64,000 bases of DNA from Bagarius yarrelli (taxonomy: Eukaryota > Chordata > Actinopteri > Siluriformes > Sisoridae), in the NCBI GenBank assembly GCA_005784505.1, contig VCAZ01000036.1:952001-1016000 (forward strand), given 5' to 3'. A program made the position numbers and the translations under genes. This document shows positions 57,213 through 64,000 of this stretch, one piece after another (position 1 is the stretch's first letter; each line of letters starts with the position of its first letter). The notes beneath the pieces were generated by a model. The model was not told the DNA's origin, did no database searches, and saw only the letters and a list, made by a program, of their open reading frames with translations.

Positions 57213-57429
57213 ATCGTCTTAAATTATACGATTCCATTATAGAACCCCATTCTGCTGTACGGTAATGAAGTCCTGGGGGCAACTTACAAACCCAAACTTC
57301 ACACAATGGGATAAACACCCAGTAAACACAGTTTACACACAATCCTGTAAATCGATATTAACAAATTCACAGAAACGCCACCAGCAACGGCTGCCGAGAC
57401 CGAATTAGGTCGATTCCCACTGCTGATCA

Positions 57430-57850
57430 AACTCACCTAAAACCACTGACCCCAGCTACCAGTACAAACCCTAAAAACTGACCCCCAGAGCTACCAGTAC
57501 AAACCCAAACACCACACTGACCCCAGAGCTACCAGTACAAAACCCGAAAACACCTGACCCACCCCAGAGCAACCAGTACAAAACCCTAAAACAACTGACC
57601 CCCAGAGCTACCAGTACAAAACCCGAAAACACACTGACCCCCCAATGAGCTACCAGTACAAAACCCGAAAAACACACTGACCCCCAGAGCTACCAGTACA
57701 AAACCCTAAAACACATGACCCCCAGAGCTACCAGTACAAAACCCTAAAACACACTGAAACAAACCCTAAAACAGCACTACCCCCAGAGCTACCAGTACAA
57801 AACCCTAAAACCAGTACCCAATGACCCCCAGAGACTACCAGTACAAAAAC
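57430..57850. repeat. About 37-bp minisatellite in LINE
   Basis: About eleven units of GACCCCCAGAGCTACCAGTA followed by CAAAACCCTAAAACACACT, with many 1-bp length differences. Confidence 0.9.
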
Positions 57851-58142
57851 CCTGCAGAGCCAAGAGATGAACAGAGAGGACAAGTTCTCCTCACCCAACT
57901 TATACTGAATCTCAGTACACTCAAACACACTAACACAACCTCCACGCAGGAGCAGACACACACCAAAAAAATCAGACTTCAACAATTATAACACTACAAA
58001 AACAACTACATCACACACTGGAACACACACACACACACAAGCACAGAGTAAAATGCAGTGCTATCGGGCCCTAAATCCACAGTACACTGTAGCGGGTTAC
58101 CTAAAACACAGTGACTGACCCCAAACACACACACACACACAC

Positions 58143-58215
58143 ACTGACACGCTACAACACTCAGCAACTCAAACACTGACTATAGAGACCGCGACGTACA
58201 CACAGCACACACACC

Positions 58216-58250
<35 letters not shown>

Positions 58251-58313
58251 CTGACACGCTACAGACTCAGCACTCACACACTGACTATAGAGACCGACGC
58301 TACACACAAAACA

Positions 58314-58344
<31 letters not shown>

Positions 58345-58430
58345 CACCACACACACAGTACACACACACACTGACACGCTACAGACTCAGCACTCACACA
58401 CTGACTATAGAGATCTGGACGCTATAAGGC
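58143..58430. repeat. Three tandem copies of a LINE segment
   Basis: TGACACGCTACAGACTCAGC and CACTGACTATAGAGACCG recur at 58144, 58253 and 58373, separated by CA tracts. The segment codes for the LINE YRLSTHTLTIETGR. Confidence 0.85.
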
Positions 58431-58796
58431 ATCATGGCTCTCTATAGATCAGAGAGTGTGTACACACACGCCGTGGAGACACACAGAGCTGCACTTTCTC
58501 ACAGAGTGTACAAAAATATACACACCCAATTCATCAAACCTACCCCACACTCACAAACTGCCCCTCCTACTGGGAGAAAAGAGGGGAGAGTTGCGTCTTA
58601 GCAGGGAAGTACGTCTCCGCCTGTCACATACTGAGGGACAGTCAGTAACAAACACACACACACAACACACACATATGTTTTTATATATTTTCTGTATATT
58701 TTTGTCTTTAATTTGTTTATTTGTTATTTGTGCTTTGGCAAAAAACTGTAACACAACTATGGTCATGCCAATAAAAAAAACCTTTTTTGACTTTGA

Positions 58797-59640
<844 letters not shown>

Positions 59641-59673
59641 CTACAGTGGTGTATAAGTGAATTGTGTTGTTAC

Positions 59674-59720
59674 CGTGCCGAGTTCACATGAAGATCTCCC
59701 GGTGTGTGTTTATTCCGGTC
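59674..59720 (-). other. Possible noncoding 5-prime exon of pagr1
   Basis: A donor-like CACG|GTAACA on the minus strand follows a CpG-containing stretch, upstream of the first recognised pagr1 exon. There is no coding match. The support is weak and positional. Confidence 0.25.
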
Positions 59721-59721
59721 C

Positions 59722-59756
<35 letters not shown>

Positions 59757-59839
59757 CCGGTACGTGTTAGTTAGTTTGGTATGCAGGAGCTTTACAGTGA
59801 GTTTAATCTAAAGAGAATCGGTTCGCATTGTTTATTCAC

Positions 59840-59960
59840 ATCAATAACGGACTGAATGTTTACTTCTCTGTTGGACTCCCGCCGTCAGCGTCATCAAGTG
59901 CTGCGATCACGTGATCACAGCGACCCCTGCTGTTCGGAGGACCAAATTACCGACAGCTTT
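59840..59960 (-). promoter_or_regulatory. Candidate pagr1 promoter with CACGTG palindrome
   Basis: Perfect 12-bp palindrome GATCACGTGATC at 59905-59916 containing an E-box (USF/MYC/TFE-type core), within a local CpG-containing stretch upstream of pagr1. Function is inferred from position. Confidence 0.4.
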
Positions 59961-60005
59961 TAATAAATACTGTTTTAACATCATTTATTGAGCATGTTTG
60001 TCAAT

Positions 60006-60047
<42 letters not shown>

Positions 60048-61204
60048 TCTCTCTCACACACAACACCACACACACACACTTTGAGGACAGAATATTTGTC
60101 AAAATAATGAAACCCTGTTATAGTAATGTGGTTAAAGTCACTCTGGACAAGGGCACCTGCCAAAACTCTGTTGACATGCAAGTTATACAGTGTACAATCT
60201 AATCTAATCTAATCTAATATAATATAATATAATATAACTATATGAACATGTTAATCAGCGCTGATTTGCTGTTTGGTTTGGTTTTGTGGGATTCCAGTCC
60301 CCGTAAACACCAGTACACATCCACGTGTTTCACAGAACCGATTTTTAAGAGGCCACATTTTCTTTTAAAAAAAGCCTTAAATGTCTCAGACTGCCTTAGA
60401 CTGACAGCAGAAGGACTGGACTGACATGTCAAGCAACCAATCAGGGTAGATCATGTTTAGGGGTGTTAACCTTGGTAAATTAGGTACATTTGTGAGTTTA
60501 GCCGTAAACATGGTGGCTTTATTCCTCCATGAGAACTAAATAAAGCATCATAACGACTTTGTTTTCAGGTGAAACAGTAAAAAAGCATTATAAGCACAGA
60601 AATCCGGTGGAATCCAACCAATCTGATATTGTGTGTTTCTGAGAGTCATCGTTTATAAGCAGGAGGTCGGAGGATAGGACGACTTTACCTATTCCAATAT
60701 TCACTTTCTCTTTGATTCCAGACTGAAAAAAGCGAGACAGCAGCTGCAAGCATATCAGTTTTACTGTAGGATCGTACAGCCGATAGTTTTAATCATTTAA
60801 TCAGAACAGTTTTTACAGTAAATTTCATAACCAGTATGAACAGAAGTCTCGCATGGAGCAGACCGAGCACGAAATTACATAGAACATTTTAACATAAAAA
60901 ATGAATAAATAAATAAATAAATAAATAAAAATAAAAAAAAGTCAGTAAAGACTAGGCATAAATAAAAAAACATTACCGAGGTTATTATTTTGAGAATATA
61001 TATTTGTGAGGATCATTTTTTCTACTTTCCTCACATAGTTTTTTTTGTGAATTTAGTTTGTTTCGTTTCTTTGTCATACTTCAGTACATAAGATTCAATT
61101 CAAACAAAAAAAGCAAAACCAAAATGATGTACTTCCATAAAGGATAAGGCAGCAATATATTTAATCATTCACCTATAAATGTAATCTATTTTATCTTTGT
61201 ATAT

Positions 61205-61250
61205 ACAAGTAGATAGACAGACAGAAAGACAGACAGACAGACAGACAATT

Positions 61251-61283
<33 letters not shown>

Positions 61284-61286
61284 GAC

Positions 61287-61318
<32 letters not shown>

Positions 61319-61493
61319 TAGATAGATAGATAGATAGATAGATAGATGGGTTGTTTGGATGGATGGATGGGTAGGTAGATGGATGGATGGCGCTGGATGG
61401 ATGGACGGACAGACGGACGGGCAGGCAGGCGGACGGGGGGATGGGTGGTTGGTTGGGTAGGTAGGTAGGTAGGTAGGTAGGTAGGTAGGTAGG

Positions 61494-61553
<60 letters not shown>
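61205..61553. repeat. GACA/GATA/GGAT/GGTA tetranucleotide array
   Basis: GACA units, GATA units, GGAT and GGAC units, nine or ten GGTA units, then GATA again. Confidence 0.96.
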
Positions 61554-61868
61554 GCTGGTAAAGATCTACCTGAATGTTCTGCCTTAAAGTCGATGTTCAG
61601 CTCTCTGAAGGGCTTTAAGACAGAACTGTAAAGTAGCATCTCACCTTCTCTTTCACGCTTCGGTTATTAAAGCTTAGCCAGGCTTTCTACAAAATTAAAT
61701 AAAATAGCATGTACAAAATAATACATTCCAGAAGGAGTTTTTCTACACGGGTTAGACATCTTTGCAGGTCTGTTAGAAGTTCTTATCTGTACATCTAATT
61801 CAAGCCTAACTGCCAGTTGGGTTTTTCAACGTTATGAGTAGAATTTTTCTAATCAGTCATTATATAAC

Positions 61869-62389
61869 TAGAGATCGACCGATATTAGAATCGATACCAA
61901 TACCAATGATCTGCACGTTTATATGAGTGATAACCGATATGCAGAACCGATACTTATGTATTATTTTTCGGTACTGAAGCAAACAAATGTTTTAATTTTC
62001 ATTTCACTTCCACACAGCAAACAAAATTATTTTTCTTTCTACATCACTAGAAAATAGTGGAAATAGATTTTTTTTTAAAATACCCTTGTCATTGAAATGT
62101 CTTGATCAATGATAGATACTTTAAACAAATAGAAAACAAATAAAGAACGTCAAAGTATTTTTGAAGCATAGATTTGTAGTGCCATGTTGCTTGTATATAA
62201 AATAAAATAAACGCTTTCCTCTCTAAGCGCCGTCATTGACTTATCTCTCCCCATAATTGGAGCTGCAATGATGGTCTTGTGTGCAAAGATTACGACAAAT
62301 ATCGGTGGATCTGATATTATAAAACCGATAATAAAAAAAATCAAATATATGGAAAGATATCCGTGAATCCGATTATCGGTCGATCTCTA
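61869..62389. mobile_element. hAT-like element, about 520 bp
   Basis: Ends TAGAGATCGACCGAT and ATCGGTCGATCTCTA are perfect 15-bp inverted repeats. Flanking 8-mers TATATAAC and ATTATAAC match at six of eight positions. No open frame. This terminal sequence is common in teleost repeats. Confidence 0.8.
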
Positions 62390-62741
62390 ATTATAACCCA
62401 AATGTCATAATAATGCATAATAATGACGTATATTGCCTCAGTTTTTCAAACATTTGTGCATTTGACATTGTGCGAACACAACTGCAAAGTCTTTTTTCTT
62501 TTTTTTTGTGAGCACAGCTCGTATACATTTACTAAAGCGGTTCTACATGCAGCACATAGGTGTGAAGTGCTGCATCACTGCTATAGTACCTCTATTCTCT
62601 TACACTTCCTGTGCCAGCAGATCCAAAGTCCCTTATTTTTACCTTTGTCTTATTTTCTTGGTTTTCACAGTTAATTCATCCAGGCTTCATTTAGTCTCTA
62701 AATCATACACACGCATTTGTTTTTTTAGCCAAGGGTCTCTC

Positions 62742-63012
62742 TTAGTGGATCATGGTGGCAGGCGGGTCCAGAGTGGCCACCCGACCGCTATAGCCGTTGG
62801 CTGGTTGGGAAGATGACGTGTGTCCATCTGGAAGGAGCTTGGAAGGAGAGGTGGGGCCACGGGAACGCGAGGAACCGCCAGTGAACAAGCGGAAAGCCCC
62901 ACGGCAGATGAGGGAGAACCAGTAGAGCTGTGGGGCCATGAGCAGCGCGGCACCCAGGTTACACTGCCACGGCACAGCCAGGGGGACCCGGTAAAGGGGT
63001 ATAGACGCATAC
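62742..63012 (-). CDS. tlcd3b: tlcd3b-like last exon
   Basis: 271 nt with acceptor GTTGCAG|G. Contains the membrane segment NLGAALLMAPQLYWFSLICR, a polar tail of about 40 residues, and TAA at 62742-62744. Confidence 0.85.
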
Positions 63013-63240
63013 CTGCAACGGCAAAAAATTACACATAGACAGAAAGCCGAGTAAAAAACCACCTCATCTTTCATGTGCTATAGAAAAAACGAGAGAAACA
63101 GCCCGAAGAGGAAAGGATGAAGACCCATACCTGCCGTAAACATAGTAGAGGTAAGGGAAGAGAAGGACTCGACAGATGAAGAAAGTGACCAGCATGAGAG
63201 CCCCGTTCACTTTGTGAAGTAACGTGTGCTGTTGCTTGTA
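62742..63240 (-). CDS. tlcd3b: tlcd3b-like (fam57b) TLC-domain protein, last two exons
   Basis: Two exons on the minus strand, 63131-63240 and 62742-63012, joined in phase (GGC AG|G TAT). They give YKQQHTLLHKVNGALMLVTF, FICRVLLFPYLYYVYGRYAS, IPLYRVPLAVPWQ and CNLGAALLMAPQLYWFSLIC, then RGAFRLF and a polar Ser/Pro-rich tail ending TMIH and TAA. This is the C-terminal half of a TRAM/LAG1/CLN8 (TLC) domain with two or three membrane segments. FAM57B/TLCD3B has been linked to ceramide synthesis in ER/Golgi membranes. The B paralogue is favoured because PAGR1 and FAM57B are neighbours in the human 16p11.2 block; TLCD3A is the alternative. Earlier exons lie beyond 64000. Confidence 0.8.
63131..63240 (-). 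CDS. tlcd3b: tlcd3b-like penultimate exon
   Basis: 110 nt with acceptor TCTCAG|TAC and donor GGCAG|GTATGG. It encodes one amphipathic stretch and a membrane segment, LMLVTFFICRVLLFPYLYYV. Confidence 0.82.
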
Positions 63241-63365
63241 CTGAGAGAAATTGCAAACATTAAAAATAAAAAATAAAAAAAACAAAACGGCCAAATATGG
63301 AAAGAAGTTTGAATTAAACATACAGGAGAGGAAATGAGGTAAAGCGGAAGAACCAATAATAAAGT

Positions 63366-63515
63366 GTGGAGGCGGTATATCAGTGGGTAAGGTGTTGGAC
63401 TGCTGATTGTAAGATCATTGGTTTAATTACTAAAACAGCCAAGCTGCCATTGCTGGGCCCCTGAGCAAGGCCCTTAACCATCAACCGTTTCCATAAATGG
63501 AAATATAAATAAAAT
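63366..63515 (+). mobile_element. SINE, forward
   Basis: AGTGGGTAAGGTGTTGGACT, GGTTTAATTAC at the B-box position and TGGGCCCCTGAGCAAGGCCC. Confidence 0.82.
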
Positions 63516-63844
63516 GTAAATAAGAGCTCCAAATGCCTTATTCGCTATATAGCATTTGCGAAAATATTCCAAAATTTCTGCAAATACCCACAATGCACTG
63601 TACAAAGATTTAATACAGATCCCGTGCTTTGTAAAGTCATTGCTATTCGCTATTTAGTCGAGCTGTCGGTTCTAATCAAAAGATTTTTTTGTCGTTAAGC
63701 TTGGAAGAACTAAACTACTTGTGTTTAGGCATGAAATCTTTTAAAAAAATGCCGATGTCCTGGGATTCTGATACCCAAGCGCATTAAAAGCCTATACAGA
63801 ATGATGTCTCAATGAGTTTCATGAACACAACACGACATTTCTGG

Positions 63845-63985
63845 CAGTCGGCAGATGCTCTTACCCAAAGCAACTTATATTTAACTTATTAACTGAGTAA
63901 TTGAGGGCAAAGGGCGTCGTCAGGGGGGCCGCAGCAGCTTGGTGGTGCTGAACCTATGATCTTCCAATAAGCAGAATAACACTGA
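63845..63985 (-). mobile_element. SINE, reverse
   Basis: GGCAGATGCTCTTACCCAAA and CAGCTTGGTGGTGCTGAACC. Confidence 0.75.
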
Positions 63986-64000
63986 TTTGTCCTAGTTGGT

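Larger units (their letters stand above)
56220..58795 (+). mobile_element. Non-LTR retrotransposon (LINE) ORF2 fragment broken up by tandem repeats
   Basis: The 5-prime part reads, with a shift, CCLSPTLFNIYINELASILE and LLYADNLVLLS (the YADD-type reverse-transcriptase core, with Asn for the second Asp), then TVNPKKTQI. After arrays come LGRFPLLIKL, YRLSTHTLTIETGRY and LPLLLGEKRGELRL. The 3-prime end is a UTR with CTTTGGCAAAAAACTGTAAC and CATGCCAATAAA. The clade is not assigned. Nonfunctional. Confidence 0.82.
59961..62741. other. pagr1-tlcd3b intergenic region
   Basis: Contains a CT tract (60007-60042), an AATCT/AATAT run (60196-60236), a dispersed-repeat piece near 60400, a GATA/GACA satellite (61205-61553) and a hAT-like element (61869-62389). 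Part of it must be tlcd3b 3-prime UTR. Confidence 0.6.
63241..64000 (-). other. tlcd3b-like intron
   Basis: Two tRNA-derived SINE copies in opposite directions (63366-63515 forward, 63845-63985 reverse). No further exon is seen before the window edge. Confidence 0.6.

Noticed and set aside
56780..57222. Two overlapping open frames of Gly/Trp/Asp or Pro/Asn/Ser repeats
   Set aside because: They are translations of the CCCAATC array inside the LINE, open on both strands because of the repeat.

Overview
The window is vertebrate nuclear DNA from a teleost fish. The evidence is split genes with GT-AG introns and proteins closest to vertebrate families. It is also dense in fish-type repeats: tRNA-derived SINEs with the 'GGGCCCCTGAGCAAGGCCC' block, V-SINE/HE1-like fragments, Tc1/mariner and hAT remnants, and long CA, GA and AT tracts. 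An otophysan such as a catfish or characin is my guess; nothing here proves the species. There are no bacterial, viral, tRNA, rRNA or CRISPR features.

Four protein-coding genes are recognisable, all on the minus strand. (1) wnk4, a WNK-family Ser/Thr kinase, runs from a start codon at 42957 down to 362, with its last exon(s) off the left edge. Sixteen coding exons are placed. They carry the kinase domain, the WNK lysine/cysteine arrangement, the KLHL3-binding acidic motif EPEEPEADQH, PF2-like segments, an RFQV motif, and RRLS/RRNS sites near the C terminus. (2) vps25 (ESCRT-II) has six exons, 52109 to 48739. (3) pagr1 (PTIP-associated glutamate-rich protein) lies between about 55371 and 52928, with a possible 5-prime exon at 59674. 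(4) The last two coding exons of a TLC-domain gene, best called tlcd3b (fam57b), lie at 63240 to 62742.

Layout: 0-43 kb is wnk4, mostly repeat-filled introns. 43-48.7 kb is intergenic, with hAT and Tc1 debris. 48.7-52.1 kb is vps25, followed by a CRE/ETS/CCAAT promoter. 52.9-59.7 kb is pagr1 and a repeat-riddled LINE fragment. 59.7-64 kb holds a CACGTG palindrome, a GATA/GACA satellite, a hAT-like element and the tlcd3b tail.

No obvious new biochemical system is present. The most unusual content is structural: a minisatellite that has grown from the hairpin loop of a Tc1 element; two related arrays of a 13-bp palindrome on a roughly 32-bp period; four tandem-repeat expansions inside one LINE ORF; transposons lying 16-30 bp from two wnk4 splice donors; and opposed purine/pyrimidine tracts in one wnk4 intron. 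Most vps25 exons and every pagr1 coding exon carry 1-bp frame breaks, while nearly all wnk4 exons are clean. This points to poor consensus sequence from about 49.4 to 59 kb rather than to dead genes.
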